The position numbers and the translations under genes are program-made. The notes beneath the pieces are model-generated. The model was not told where the DNA came from. It saw only the letters and a list, made by a program, of their open reading frames with translations, and made no database searches. A stretch of 64,000 nucleotides of DNA from Closterium sp. NIES-65 (lineage: Eukaryota; Streptophyta; Zygnematophyceae; Desmidiales; Closteriaceae): NCBI GenBank assembly GCA_948144175.1, contig CANXME010002540.1:1-64000 (forward strand), written 5' to 3'. Below are positions 1-13,440 of this stretch, in pieces (position 1 is the first letter of the stretch; each line of letters starts with the position of its first letter).

Positions 1-718
1 GACGGCGTGCCAGCGCTGCTCATGCAGAACAGCAGAGCACCCGCTTCGCAGGTGCGCGCAGATGATTGGCGTGCAGAGTCTCGTCACCTGCACAGCGCAC
101 ACACCACGTCAACCTCGAGCTGACGACTGCCTCTGATCCGCCACGACGACCTCGGGATACCACTACCGAGGTCGGGCTCGCCAACTTGGCCTGGGCGACC
201 GTCGCACTCCTCCGCAGCACTTCGTCACCCAGGTAACCTGGTCGACCAGGCAACCAAGTCAACCAGCAGCTCCCGTACGTGCCCGTCGACCTCCCAAGTC
301 GATGGCCACCTCCAGTCGACCTCACCATGCCGACCACACCCTCGGTCGACGTCACTCCTGGTCGACCAGCTTCACGTCGACCAGTGCAGTTGTCGGCCGA
401 CCACCCAAGTCGGCCTCCCGAGGTCGGCGTCACGAAGATGACGCCCCGCTACTCGACGTCTCACTGCTCGGCGTCCTGCGTCGAGGTCGACGTCGGCCCC
501 TCCTTCGTCAACCACGTCCTTCGGAGGTCGACTCCCAAGTCGACCTCCCCTGAAGTCGGCGCCATCCTGAAGTTGGTGCCCGTGCAGAAACCCCCGTGCA
601 GGTCGGCCTCCTCGTCGACCAGCTCGCCCACTGCTGCAGGTCGGCTGCTCCCCTCACACCCGACCACGAAGTCGACTCCGCCCAAGCGAGGACGGGGCCA
701 CCCCACAACTCCCGTTGA
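1..718 (-). repeat. LTR-like GTCGAC-rich sequence, inverted copy, open at the window edge
   Basis: Read on the minus strand, this stretch begins at 718 with TGTCAACGGGAG and aligns by eye with the plus-strand sequence that starts TGTTAACAGG at 37373. Shared landmarks include the 'cccaagcgagg' block (683-693 against the reverse complement near 37405), the 'cttcgggataccag'-like block near 155-170 and the 'gcaggtgcgcgcaga' block near 48-62 (about 38075-38090 on the right). Both copies are dense in GTCGAC. At 719-728 the minus strand reads a 'gcggcag' stretch like the purine tract that precedes the right-hand LTR, so this is probably the 3' LTR of a minus-strand copia relative whose interior has been replaced by satellite. 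No gene was seen; the open frames here are not supported. Confidence 0.6.
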
Positions 719-3570
719 CAAATCTGCCGCTTTCCATCACCCCGCCCCATTCTCCTGCTTTCCATCACCCCGCCCCATTCTCCCGCTTTCCATCACCCCG
801 CCCCATTCTCCTGCTTTCCATCACCCCGCCCCATTCTCCCGCTTTCCATCACCCCGCCCCATTCTCCCGCTTTCCATCACCCCGCCCCATTCTCCCGCTT
901 TCCATCACCCCGCCCCATTCTCCCGCTTTCCATCACCTCGTCCCATTCTCCCTCTTTTCATCACCCCGCCCCATTCTCCCTCTTTCCATCACCCCGCCCC
1001 ATTCTCCCGCTTTCCATCACCCCGGCCCATTCTCCCTATTTCCATCACCCCGCCCCATTCTCCCACTTTCCATCACCCCGCCCCATTCTCCCGCTTTCCA
1101 TCACCCCGCCCCATTGTCCCGCTTTCCATCACCCCGCCCCATTCTCCCTCTTTCCATCACCCCGCCCCATTCTCCCTCTTTCCATCACCCCGCCCCATTC
1201 TCCCTCTTTCCATCATCCCGCCCCATTCTCCCTATTTCCATCATCCCGCCCCATTCTCCCGCTTTCCATCACCCCGCCCCATTCTCCAGCTCTCCATCAC
1301 CCCGCCCCATTCTCCCGCTTTCCATCACCCCGCCCCATTCTCCCGCTTTCCATCACCCCGCCCCATTCTCCCGCTTTCCATCACCCCGCCCCATTCTCCC
1401 TCTTTTCATCATCCCGCCCCATTCTCCCTCTTTCCATCACCCCGCCCCATTCTCCCTCTTTCCATCACCCCGCCCCATTCTCCCGCTTTCCATCACCCCG
1501 GCCCATTCTCCCTATTTCCATCACCCCGCCCCATTCTCCCTATTTCCATCACCCCGCCCCATTCTCCCGCTTTCCATCACCCCGCCCCATTCTCCCGCTT
1601 TCCATCACCCCGCCCCATTGTCCCGCTTTCCATCACGCCGCCCCATTCTCCCTCTTTCCATCACCCCGCCCCATTCTCCCTCTTTCCATCACCCCGCCCC
1701 ATTCTCCCTCTTTCCATCACCCCGCCCCATTCTTCCTATTTCCATCACCCTGCCCCATTCTTCCGCTTTCCATCACCCCGCCCCATTCTCCAGCTCTCCA
1801 TCACCCCGCCCCATTCTCCCGCTTTCCATCACCCCGCCCCATTCTCCCGCTTTCCATCACCCCGCCCCATTCTCCCGCTTTCGATCACCCCGCCCCATTC
1901 TTCCGCTTTCCATCACCCCGCCCCATTCTCCAGCTTTCCAACACCCCGCCCCATTCTCCAGCTTTCCATCACCCCGCCCCATTCTCCCGATTTCCATCAC
2001 CCCGCCCCATTCTCCCTCTTTCCATCACCCCGCCCCATTCTCCCTCTTTCCATCACCCCGCCCCATTCTCCCTCTTTCCATCACCCCACCCCATTCTCCC
2101 GCTTTCCATCACCCCGCCCCATTCTCCCTCTTTCCATCACCTCGCCCCATTCTCTCTCTTTCCATCACCCCGCCCCATTCTCCCTCTTTCCATCACCCCG
2201 CCCCATTCTCCCTCTTTCCATCACCTCGCCCCATTCTTCCGCTTTCCATCACCCCGCCCCATTCTTCCGCTTTCCATCACCCCGCCCCATTCTCCCGCTT
2301 TCCATCACCCCGCCCCATTCTCCCGCTTTCCATCACCCCGCCCCATTCTCCCGCTTTCCATCACCCCGCCCCATTCTCCCGCTTTCCATCACCCCGCCCC
2401 ATTCTCCCGCTTTCCATCACCCCGCCCCATTCTCCAGCTTTCCATCACCCCGCCCCATTCTCCCGCTTTCCATCACCCTGCCCCATTCTCCCTCTTTTCA
2501 TCATCCCGCCCCATTCTCCCTCTTTCCATCACCCCGCCCCATTCTCCCTCTTTCCATCACCCCACCCCATTCTCCCTATTTCCATCACCCCGCCCCATTC
2601 TCCCGCTTTCCATCACCCCGCCCCATTCTCCCTCTTTCCATCACCCCGCCCCATTCTCTCTCTTTCCATCACCCCGCCCCATTCTCCCTCTTTCCATCAC
2701 CCCGCCCCATTCTTCCGCTTTCCATCACCCCGCCCCATTCTCCCTATTTCCATCACCCCGCCCCATTCTTCCGCTTTCCATCACCCCGCCCCATTCTCCA
2801 GCATTCCATCACCCCGCCCCATTCTCCCGCTTTCCATCACCCCGCCCCATTCTCCCGCTTTCCATCACCCCGCCCCATTCTCCCGCTTTCCATCACCCCG
2901 CCCCATTCTCCCGCTTTCCATCACCCCGCCCCATTCTTCCGCTTTCCATCACCCCGCCCCATTAACCCTCTTTCCATCACCCCGCCCCATTCTCCCTCTT
3001 TCCATCACCGTGCCCCATTCTTCTGCTTTTCATCACCCCGCCCCATTTTCCCTCTTTCCATCACCCCGCCCCATTCTTCCGCTTTTCATCACCCCGCCCC
3101 ATTCTCCTTCTTTCCATCACCCCGCCCCATTCTCCCTCTTTCCATCAGCCCGCCCCATTCTCCCGCTTTCCACCACCCTGCCCCATTCTCCCGCTTTCCA
3201 TCACCCTGCCCCATTCTCCCGCTTTCCATCACCCCGCCCCATTCTCCCGCTTTCCATCACCCCGCCATATTCTTCCTCTTTCCATCACCCCGCCCCGTTC
3301 TCCCGCTTTCCATCACGCCGCCCCATTCTCATGCTTTCCATCACCCCGCCCCATTCTCCCGCTTTCCATCACCCCGCCCCATTCTCCCGCTTTGCATCAC
3401 CCTGCCCCATTCTCCCTCTTTCCATCACCCTGCCCCATTCTCCCTCTTTCCATCACCCCACCCTATTCTCCCTCTTTCCATCACCCCGCCCCACTCTCCC
3501 GCTTTCCATCACCCCGCCCCATTCTCCCGCTTTCCATCACCCCACCCCATTCTCCCGCTTTCCATCACCC

Positions 3571-5698
3571 CGCCCTATTCTCCCGCTTTCCACCACCCTG
3601 CCCCATTCTCCCGCTTTCCATCACCCTGCCCCATTCTCCCGCTTTCCATCACCCCGCTCCATTCTCCCGCTTTCCATCACCCCGCCCCATTCTCCCGCTT
3701 TCTATCACCCCGCCCCATTCTCAAGCTTTCCATCACCCCGCCCCATTCTCCTGCTTTCCATCACCCCGCCCCATTCTCCCGCTTTCCATCACCTCGCCCC
3801 ATTATCCCGCTTTTCATCACCCCGCCCCATTCTCCCGCTTTCCATCACCCCGGCCCATTCTCCCGTTTTCCATCACCCCGCCCCATTCTCCTGCTTTCCA
3901 TCACCCCGCCCTATTCTCCCGCTTTCCATCACCCCGCCCCATTCTTCCGCTTTCCATCACCCCGTCCCATTCTCCCTCTATTCATCACCTCGCCCCATTC
4001 TCCCTCTTTCCACCACCCCGCCCCATTCTCCCGCTTTCCATCACCCCAGCCCATTCTCCCTATTTCCATCACGACGCTCCATTCTCCCACTTTCCATCAC
4101 CCCGCCCCATTCTCCCGCTTTCCGTCACCTCGCCCCATTCTCCCGCTTTCCATCACCCCGCCCCATTCTCCCTCTTTCCATCACCCCGCCCCAGTCTCCC
4201 TCTTTCCATCACCCCGCCCCATTCTCCCTATTTCCATCACCCTGCCCCATGCTCCCTCTATCCATCACCCCGCCCCATCCTCCCTATTTCCATCACCCCG
4301 CCCTATTCTTCCTCTTTCCATCACCCCGCCCCATTCTCCAGCTTACCATCACCCCGCCCCATTCTCCCGCTTTCCATCACCCCGCCCCATTCTCCAGCTT
4401 TCCATCACCCCGCCCCATTCTCCCGCTTTCCACCAACCCGCCCAATTCTCCCGCTTTCCATCACCCCGCCCCATTCTCCCGCTTTCCATCAACCCGCCCA
4501 ATTCTCCCGCTTTCCATCACCCCGCCCCATTCTCCCGCTTTCCATCACCCCGCCCCATTCTCCCGCGTTCCATCACCCCGCCCCATTCTCCCGCTTTCCA
4601 TCACCCCGCCCCATTCTCCCGCTTTCCATCACCCCGCCCTATTCTCCCGCTTTCCACCACCCTGCCCCATTCTCCCGCTTTCCATCACCCGGCCCCATTC
4701 TCCCGCTTTCCATCACCCCGCTCCATTCTCCCGCTTTCCATCACTCCGCCCCATTCTCCCGCTTTCTATCACCCCGCCCCATTCTCAAGCTTTCCATCAC
4801 CCCGCCCCATTCTCCTGCTTTCCATCACCCCGCCCCATTCTCCCGCTTTCCATCACCTCGCCCCATTATCCCGCTTTTCATCACCCCGCCCCATTCTCCC
4901 GCTTTCCATCACCCCGGCCCATTCTCCCGTTTTCCATCACCCCGCCCCATTCTCCTGCTTTCCATCACCCCGCCCTATTCTCCCGCTTTCCATCACCCCG
5001 CCCCATTCTCCCGCTTTCCATCACCCCGTCCCATTCTCCCTCTATTCATCACCCCGCCCCATTCTCCCTCTTTCCACCACCCCGCCCCATTCTCCCGCTT
5101 TCCATCACCCCGGCCCATTCTCCCTATTTCCATCACGACGCTCCATTCTCCCACTTTCCATCACCCCGCCCCATTCTCCCGCTTTCCGTCACCCCGCCCC
5201 ATTCTCCCGCTTTCCATCAACCCGCCCAATTCTCCCTCTTTCCATCACCCCTCCCCATTTTCCCGCTTTCCATCACCCCGCCGCATTCTCCCGCTTTCCA
5301 TCACTCCGCCCCATTCTCCCGCTTTCCATCACCCCGCCCCATTCTTCCGCTTTCCATCACCTCGCCCCATTCTTCCGCTTTCCATCACCCCGCCCCATTC
5401 AACCCGCCCCATTCTCCCTCTTTCCATCAACCCGCCCCATTCTCCCGCTTTTCTTCACCCCGCCCCATCCTCCCTCTTTCCATCACCCCACCCCATTCTT
5501 CCGCTTTTCATCACCCTGCCCCATTCTCCCCCTTTCCATCACCCCGCCCCATTCCCCCTCTTTCCATCAGCCCGCCCCATTCTCCCGCTTTTCTTCACCC
5601 CGCCCCATTCTTCCGCTTTTCATCACCCCGCCCCATTCTCCCGCTTTCCATCACCCCGCCCCATTCTCCCGCTTTCCATCACCCCGCCCCATTCTCCC
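3571..5698 (+). repeat. 1,064-bp higher-order duplication inside the 28-bp array
   Basis: A characteristic run of unit variants starting 'cgccctattctcccgc' at about 3571 recurs at about 4635. It continues with 'caccaccctg', 'ccgctccattc', 'tctatcac' and 'ctcaagctttcc' in the same order. The offset of 1,064 bp is 38 units of 28 bp. The array therefore grew in part by block duplication and not only by single-unit slippage. The right-hand end is approximate. Confidence 0.65.
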
Positions 5699-6600
5699 GC
5701 TTTCCATCACCCCGCCCCGCTTTCCATCACTCCGCCCCATTCTCCCACTTTCCATCACCCCGCCCTATTCTCAAGCTTTCCATCACCCCGCCCCATTCTC
5801 CCTCTTTCCATCACCCCGCCCCATTCTCCCGCTTTCCATCACCCCGCCCCATTCTCCCGCTTTCCATCACCCCGCCCGATTCTCCCGCTTTCCATCACCC
5901 CGCCCCATTCTCCCGCTTTCCATCACCCCGCCCCATTCTCCCGCTTTCCATCACCCCGCCCCTTTCTCCCTCTTTCCATCACCCCGCCCCATTCTCCCGC
6001 TTTCCATCACCCCGCCCCATTCTCCCGCTTTCCATCATCCCACCCCATTCTCCCGTTTTCCATCACCCGGCCCCATTCTCCCGCTTTCCATCACCCCACC
6101 CCATTCTCCCTCTTTTCATCACCCCGCCCCATTCTCCCACTTTCCATCACCCCACCCCATCCTTCCTCTTTCCATCGCCCCGCCCTATTCTTCCGCTTTT
6201 CATCACCCCGTCCCATTCTCCCTCTTTCCATCACCCTGCCCCATTCCCCCTCTTTCCATCAGCCTGCCCCATTCTCCCACTCTCTATCACCCCGCCCCAT
6301 TCTCCCGCTTTCCATCACCCCGCTTTCCATCACCCCGCCCCATTCTCCCGCTTTCCATCACCCCGCCCCATTCTCCCTCTTTCCATCACCCCGCCCCATT
6401 CTCCCTCTTTCCATAACCCCGCCATATTCTCCCTCTTTCCATCACCCCGCAACATTCTCCCTCTTTCCATCAACCCACCCCATTCTCCCGCTTTCCATCA
6501 CCCCACCCCATTCTCCCGCTTTCCATCAACCCGCCTCATTCTCCCGCTTTCCATCACCCCACCCCATTCTCCCGCTTTCCATCACCCCGCCCCATTCTCC

Positions 6601-8300
6601 CGCTTTCCATCACCCCCCCTATTCTCCCTCTTTCCATCACCCTGCCCCATTCTCCCGCTTTCCATCACCCAGCCCCATTCTCCTTTCCATCACCCCACCC
6701 AATTCTCCCGCTTTCCATCACCCCACCCCATTCTCCCTCTTTCCATCACCCCGCCCCATTCTCCCGCTTTCCACCACCCCGCTCCATTCTCCCGCTTTCC
6801 ATCACCCCGCCCAATTCTCCCTCTTTCCATCACCCCTCCCCATTCTCCCTCTTTCTATCACCCCGCCACATTCTCCCGCTTTCCATCACCCCGCCTCATT
6901 ATCCCTCTTTCCATCACCCCGCCCCATTCTCCCGCATTCCATCACCCCGCCCCATTCTCCCGCTTTCCATCATCCCGCCCCATTCTCCCTCTTTCCATCA
7001 CCCCGCCCTATTCTCCTTCTTTCCATCACCCCGCCCCATTCTCTCGCTTTCCATCACCCCGCCCCATTCTCCCGCTTTCCATCACCCCCCCCCATTCTCC
7101 CGCTTTCCATCACCGCGCTCCATTCTCCCGCTTTCCATCACCCCGCCCAATTCTCCCTCTTTCCATCACCCCTCCCCATTCTCCCTCTTTCCATCACCCC
7201 GCCCCATTCTCCCGCTTTCCATCACCCCGCCCCATTCTCCCGCTTTCCATCACCCCGCCCCATTCTCCCGCTTTCCATCACCCCGCCCCATTCTCCTGCT
7301 TTCCATCACCCCGCCCCATTCTTCCGCTTTCCATCACCCCGCCCCATTCACCCCGCCCCATTCTCCCTCTTTCCATCAACCCGCCCCATTCTCCTGCTTT
7401 TCTTCACCCCGCCCCATTCTCCCTCTTTCCATCACCCCGCCCCATTCTCCCGCTTTCCATCACCCCCCCTATTCTCCCTCTTTCCATCACCCTGCCCCAT
7501 TCTCCCGCTTTCCATCACCCAGCCCCATTCTCCTTTCCATCACCCCACCCAATTCTCCCGCTTTCCATCACCCCACCCCATTCTCCCTCTTTCCATCACC
7601 CCGCCCCATTCTCCCGCCTTCCACCACCCCGCTCCATTCTCCCGCTTTCCATCACCCCGCCCAATTCTCCCTCTTTCCATCACCCCTCCCCATTCTCCCT
7701 CTTTCTATCACCCCGCCACATTCTCCCGCTTTCCATCACCCCGCCTCATTATCCCTCTTTCCATCACCCCGCCCCATTCTCCCGCATTCCATCACCCCGC
7801 CCCATTCTCCCGCTTTCCATCATCCCGCCCCATTCTCCCTCTTTCCATCACCCCGCCCTATTCTCCCTCTTTCCATCACCCCGCCCCATTCTCTCGCTTT
7901 CCATCACCCCGCCCCATTCTCCCGCTTTCCATCACCCCCCCCCCATTCTCCTGCTTTCCATCACCGCGCTCCATTCTCCCGCTTTCCATCACCCCGCCCA
8001 ATTCTCCCTCTTTCCATCACCCCTCCCCATTCTCCCTCTTTCCATCACCCCGCCCCATGCTCCCGCTTTCCATCACCCCGCCCCATTCTCCCGCTTTCCA
8101 TCACCCCGCCCCATTCTCCCGCTTTCCATCACCCCGCCCCATTCTCCTGCTTTCCATCACCCCGCCCCATTCTTCCGCTTTCCATCACCCCGCCCCATTC
8201 ACCCCGCCCCATTCTCCCTCTTTCCATCAACCCGCCCCATTCTCCTGCTTTTCTTCACCCCGCCCCATTCTCCCTCTTTCCATCACCCCGCCCCATTCTT
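6601..8300 (+). repeat. About 850-bp tandem block duplication inside the 28-bp array
   Basis: The unusual run 'caccccccctattctccctc' at about 6610 recurs at about 7460. The shortened unit 'tctcctttccatcacccc' follows in both copies, as does 'cattcaccccgccccattc' near 7347 and 8197. The offset is about 850 bp and is not a multiple of 28, because shortened units are included. Ends are approximate. Confidence 0.65.
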
Positions 8301-9840
8301 CCGCTTTTCATCACCCTTCCCCATTGTCCCTCTTTCCATCACCCCGCCCCATTCCCCCTCTTTCCATCAGCCCGCCCCATTCTCCCGCTTTTCTTCACCC
8401 CGCCCCATTCTCCCTCTTTCCATCACCCCGCCCCATTCTTCCGCTTTTTATCACCCTACCCCATTGTCCCGCTTTCCATCACCCCGCCCCATTCTCCCGC
8501 TTTCCATCACCCCGCCCCATTCTCCCGCTTTCTATCACTCCGCCCCATTCTCCCGCTTTCCATCACCACGCCCCATTCTCAAGCTTTCCATCACCCCGCC
8601 CCATTCTCCCGCTTTCCATCACCCCGCCCCATTCTCCCGCTTTCCATCAACCCGCCCCATTCTCCCGCTTTCCATCACCCCGCCCCATTCTCCCGCTTTC
8701 CATCACCCCGCCCCATTCTCCCGCTTTCCATCTCCCCGCCCCTTTTTCCCTCTTTCCATCACCCCGCCCCATTCTCCCGTTTTCCATCACCCCGCCCCAT
8801 TCTCCCCCTTTCCATCACCCCACCCCATTCTTCCGCTTTTCATCACCCCGCCCCATTCTCCCTCCTTCCATCACCCCGCCTCATTCTCCCTCCTTCCATC
8901 ACCCCGCCCCATTCTCCCGCTTTCCATCACCCCGCCCCATTCTCCCGCTTTCCATCACCCAGCCCCATTCTCCCGCTTTCCATCACCCCGCCCCATTTTC
9001 CCGCTTTCCATCACCCCGCCCCATTCTCCCGCTTTCCATCACCCTGCCCCAATCTCCCGCTTTCCATCACCCCACCCCATTCTCCCTCCTTCCACCACCC
9101 CGCCCAATTCTCCCACTTTCCATCACCCCGCCCCATTCTCCCGCTTTCCATCACCCAGCCCCATTCTCCCGCTTTCCATCACCCCGCCCCATTCTCCCGC
9201 TTTCCATCACCCCGCCCCATTCTCCCTCCTTCCATCACCCCGCCACATTCTCCCGCTTTCCATCACCCCGCCCCATTCTCCCTCCTTCCATCACCCCGCC
9301 CCATTCTCCCTCCTTCCATCACCCCGCCCCATTCTCACGCTTTCCATCACCCCGCCCTATTCTCCAGCTTCCCATCAGGCTCCTAGACAAGGCAAGCTCC
9401 TAGACCAGGCAAGGTCCTGGACTAGGCAAGCTCCTAGACCAGGCAAGCTCGTGGACCAGGCAAGCTCCTAGACCAGGCAAGCTCCTGGACCAGGCAAGCT
9501 CCTGGACCACGCAAGCTCTTGGACCCGGCAAGCTCTTCGACCAGGCAAGCTTTTGGACCAGGCAAGCTCCTGGACAAGGCAAGCTCGTGGACAAGGCACG
9601 CTTTCGGACCAAGCAAGCTCCTAGATTAGGCACACTCCTGGACCAGGCAAGCTCCTGGACCAGGCAAGCCCCTAGACCAGGCAAGCTCTTGGACCAGGCA
9701 AGCTTTTGGACCACGCAAGCTCTTCGACCAGTGAAGCTCTTGGACTAGGCAAGTTCCTAGACCAGGCAAGCTCCTGGACCAGGCAAGCTCTTGGACCAAG
9801 CAAGCTCTTGGACCAGGCATGCTCTTGGACCAGGCAAGCT

Positions 9841-12800
9841 CTTAGACCAGACAGGCTTCTAGACCAAGCAAGCTCCTAGACCAAGCAAGCTCCTCGACTA
9901 GGCAAGCTTCTCGACCAGGCAAGCTCCTGGACCAGGCAAGTTCCTGGACTAGGCAAGCTCTTGGACCAGGCAAGCTCTTGGAAAAGGCATGCTCCTGGAC
10001 CAGGCAAGCTCCTGGACCACGAAAGCTACTGGACCAGGCAAGCTCCTGGACCAAGCAAGCTCTTGGACCAGGCAAGCTCCTGGACCATGCAAACTCCTGG
10101 ACCAGGCAAGCTCTTGGACCACGCAAGCTCCTGGACCAGGCAAGCTCCTGAACCAGACAAGCTCGTGGACTAGGGATGCTCCTGGACTAGGCAAGCTCCT
10201 GGACCAGGCAAGCTCCTGGACCAGGCAAGCTCTTGGACCAGGCAAGCTCATGAACCAGACAAGCTCGTGGACTAGGGATGCTCTTGGACCAGGCAAGCTC
10301 CTGGACCGGGCAAGCTCCTGGACCAAGCAAGCTCTTGGACCAGGCATGCTCTTGGACCAGGCAAGCTCTTAGACCAGACAGGCTTCTAGACCAAGCAAGC
10401 TCCTAGACCAAGCAAGCTCCTCGACTAGGCAAGCTTCTCGACCAGGCAAGCTCCTGGACCAGGCAAGTTCCTGGACTAGGCAAGCTCTTGGACCAGGCAA
10501 GCTCTTGGAAAAGGCATGCTCCTGGTCCAGGCAAGCTCTTGGACCAGGCAGGCTTTTGGACCAAGCAAGCTCCTAGACCAGGCACACTACTGGATCAGGC
10601 ACGCTCCTGGACAAGGCAAGCTCCTGGACCAGGCAAGCTCCTGGACTAGACAAGCTCTTGGACTAGGAAAGCTCCTTGACCAGGCAAGCTCCTTGACAAG
10701 GCAAGCTAACGGACCAAGAAAGCTCCTGGACAAGGCAAGCTCCTACACCAGGCAAGCTCCTGGACCAGGCACGCTCTAGGACAAGGCAAGCTCATAAACC
10801 AGGCAAACTCGTGGACCAAGCACGCTCTTGGACCAGGCAAGCTCCTGGACCTGGAAAGCTCCTAGACCACGCAGGCTCCTTGACCAGGCAAGCTCTTGGA
10901 CCAGGCATTCTCCTGGACCAGGCAAGCTCCTAGACTAGGCAAAGTCCTAGACCAGGCAAGCTCCTGGACCAGGCAAGCTCGTGGACCAGGAACGCTCCTG
11001 GACCAGGCAAGCTCTTGAACCAGGCAAGCTCCTGGACCACACAAGCTCTTGTACCAGGCAAACTCTTGGACTAGGCAAGCTCCTGGACATGGCAAGCTCC
11101 TGGACTAGGCAAGCTCCTCGACATGGCAAGCTCTTGGACCAGGCACGCTCCTGCACCAGGCAAGCTCCTAGATTAGGCAAGCTCCTGGACCAGGCAAGCT
11201 CCTACACCAGGCAAGCTACTGGAACAGGCAAGCTCGTGCACTAGGCAAGCTCGTGGACCAGGCAAGCACCTGGACCAGGCAAGCTCCTGGACCAGCCAAG
11301 CTCCTGGACGAGGCAAACTCCTGGACCAGGCAAGCTCATGGATTAGGCACGCTCCCGGACCATGCAAGCTCTTGGACCAGGCAGGATTATGGACCAAGCA
11401 AGCTCCAGGACAAGGCAAGCTCCTAGACCAGGCAAGCTCCTAGACCAGGCAAGCTCCTGGACCACGCAAGCTTAAGGACGAGGCATGCTCGTGGACCTGG
11501 CAAGCTCTTGGACCAGGCAGGATTCTGGACCAAGCAAGCTCCTGGACCAGGCAAGCTCCTGGACCAGGACAGTTCCTAGACCAGGCAAGCTCCTTGACCA
11601 GGCAAGCTCCTGGACTAGGCAAGCTCCTGGACCATGCAAGCTCCTGGACCAGGCACGCTCGTGGACCAGGCAAGCTCTTGGACCAGGCATGCTCGTGGAC
11701 CAGGCACGCTCCTGGACCATGCAAGCTCCAGGACCAGGCAAGCTCCTGGACAAGGCAAGCTCCTAGACCAGGTACGCTCGTGGACCAGGCACGCTCCTGG
11801 ACCAGGCATGCTCCTGGACAAGGCAAGCTCCTGGACCACGCAAGCTCTTGGACCAAGCAAGCTCTTGGACCAGGCATGCTCTTGGACCAGGCAAGCTCTT
11901 AGACCAGACAGGCTTCTAGACCAAGCAAGCTCCTAGACCAAGCAAGCTCCTCGACTAGGCAAGCTTCTCGACCAGGCAAGCTCCTGGACCAGGCAAGTTC
12001 CTGGACTAGGCAAGCTCTTGGACCAGGCAAGCTCTTGGAAAAGGCATGCTCCTGGACCAGGCAAGCTCCTGGACCACGAAAGCTACTGGACCAGGCAAGC
12101 TCCTGGACCAAGCAAGCTCTTGGACCAGGCAAGCTCCTGGACCATGCAAACTCCTGGACCAGGCAAGCTCTTGGACCACGCAAGCTCCTGGACCAGGCAA
12201 GCTCCTCAACCAGACAAGCTCGTGGACTAGGGATGCTCCTGGACCAGGCAAGCTCCTGGACCAGGCAAGCTCCTGGACCAGGCAAGCTCTTGGACCAGGC
12301 AAGCTCATGAACCAGACAAGCTCGTGGACTAGGGATGCTCTTGGACCAGGCAAGCTCCTGGACCGGGCAAGCTCCTGGACCAAGCAAGCTCTTGGACCAG
12401 GCATGCTCTTGGACCAGGCAAGCTCTTAGACCAGACAGGCTTCTAGACCAAGCAAGCTCCTAGACCAAGCAAGCTCCTCGACTAGGCAAGCTTCTCGACC
12501 AGGCAAGCTCCTGGACCAGGCAAGTTCCTGGACTAGGCAAGCTCTTGGACCAGGCAAGCTCTTGGAAAAGGCATGCTCCTGGAACAGGCAAGCTCTTGGA
12601 CCAGGCAGGCTTTTGGACCAAGCAAGCTCCTAGACCAGGCACACTACTGGATCAGGCACGCTCCTGGACAAGGCAAGCTCCTGGACCAGGCAAGCTCCTG
12701 GACCAGACAAGCTCTTGGACTAGGAAAGCTCCTTGACCAGGCAAGCTCCTTGACCAGGCAAGCTAACGGACCAAGAAAGCTCCTGGACAAGGCAAGCTCC

Positions 12801-13440
12801 TACACCAGGCAAGCTCCTGGACCAGGCACGCTCTTGGACAAGGCAAGCTCATAAACCAGGCAAACTCGTGGACCAAGCACGCTCTTGGACCAGGCAAGCT
12901 CCTGGACCAGGAACGCTCCTGGACCAGGCAAGCTCTTGAACGAGGCAAGCTCCCGGACCACACAAGCTCTTGTACCAGGCAAACTCTTGGACTAGGCAAG
13001 CTCCTGGACATGGCAAGCTCCTGGACTAGGCAAGCTCCTCGACATGGCAAGCTCTTGGACCAGGCACGCTCCTGCACCAGGCAAGCTCCTAGATTAGGCA
13101 AGCTCCTGGACCAGGCAAGCTCCTACACCAGGCAAGCTACTGGAACAGGCAAGCTCGTGCACTAGGCAAGCTCGTGGACCAGGCAAGCACCTGGACCAGG
13201 CAAGCTCCTGGACCAGCCAAGCTCCTGGACGAGGCAAACTCCTGGACCAGGCAAGCTCATGGATTAGGCACGCTCCTGGACCATGCAAGCTCTTGGACCA
13301 GGCAGGATTATGGACCAAGCAAGCTCCAGGACTAGGCAAACTCCTAGACCAAGCACGCTCCTGGACAAGGCAAGCTCCTAGACCAGGCAAGCTCCTAGAC
13401 CAGGCAAGCTCCTGGACCACGCAAGCTTAAGGACGAGGCA
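9841..13440 (+). repeat. 2,057-bp higher-order duplication within the 17-bp array
   Basis: The variant order 'gaccagacaggcttctagacc', 'gaaaaggcatgctcctgg', 'ccacgaaagctactgg', 'gactagggatgctcc' seen from about 9841 recurs from about 11898, an offset of 2,057 bp or 121 units. Similarity continues with small unit gains and losses, so the sequence from about 10400 to 11400 matches that from about 12460 to 13400. Ends were judged by eye. Confidence 0.7.

Larger units (their letters stand above)
719..9377 (+). repeat. 28-bp tandem satellite array (about 309 units)
   Basis: The region is a continuous head-to-tail array of a 28-bp C-rich unit that starts TTTCCATCACCCCGC and ends CATTCTCCCGC. Common variants carry 'ccctc', 'ccagc' or 'ctgc' in place of 'cccgc' before 'tttcc'. 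A few shortened units occur, for example near 5401, 5716, 6325, 6680 and 7350. The unit length is 1 modulo 3 and the plus-strand unit has no stop trinucleotide, so very long open frames exist in all three forward frames with a 28-residue peptide period. These follow from the repeat and are not evidence of a gene. No promoter, intron or non-repeat coding segment was seen inside. Confidence 0.95.

Noticed and set aside
279-9471. Three giant plus-strand open frames (up to 2,918 codons) across the 28-bp array
   Set aside because: They are the automatic result of a stop-free unit whose length is 1 modulo 3. The same peptide appears in all frames, no domain is present, and unit variants show no codon-position bias that I could see.
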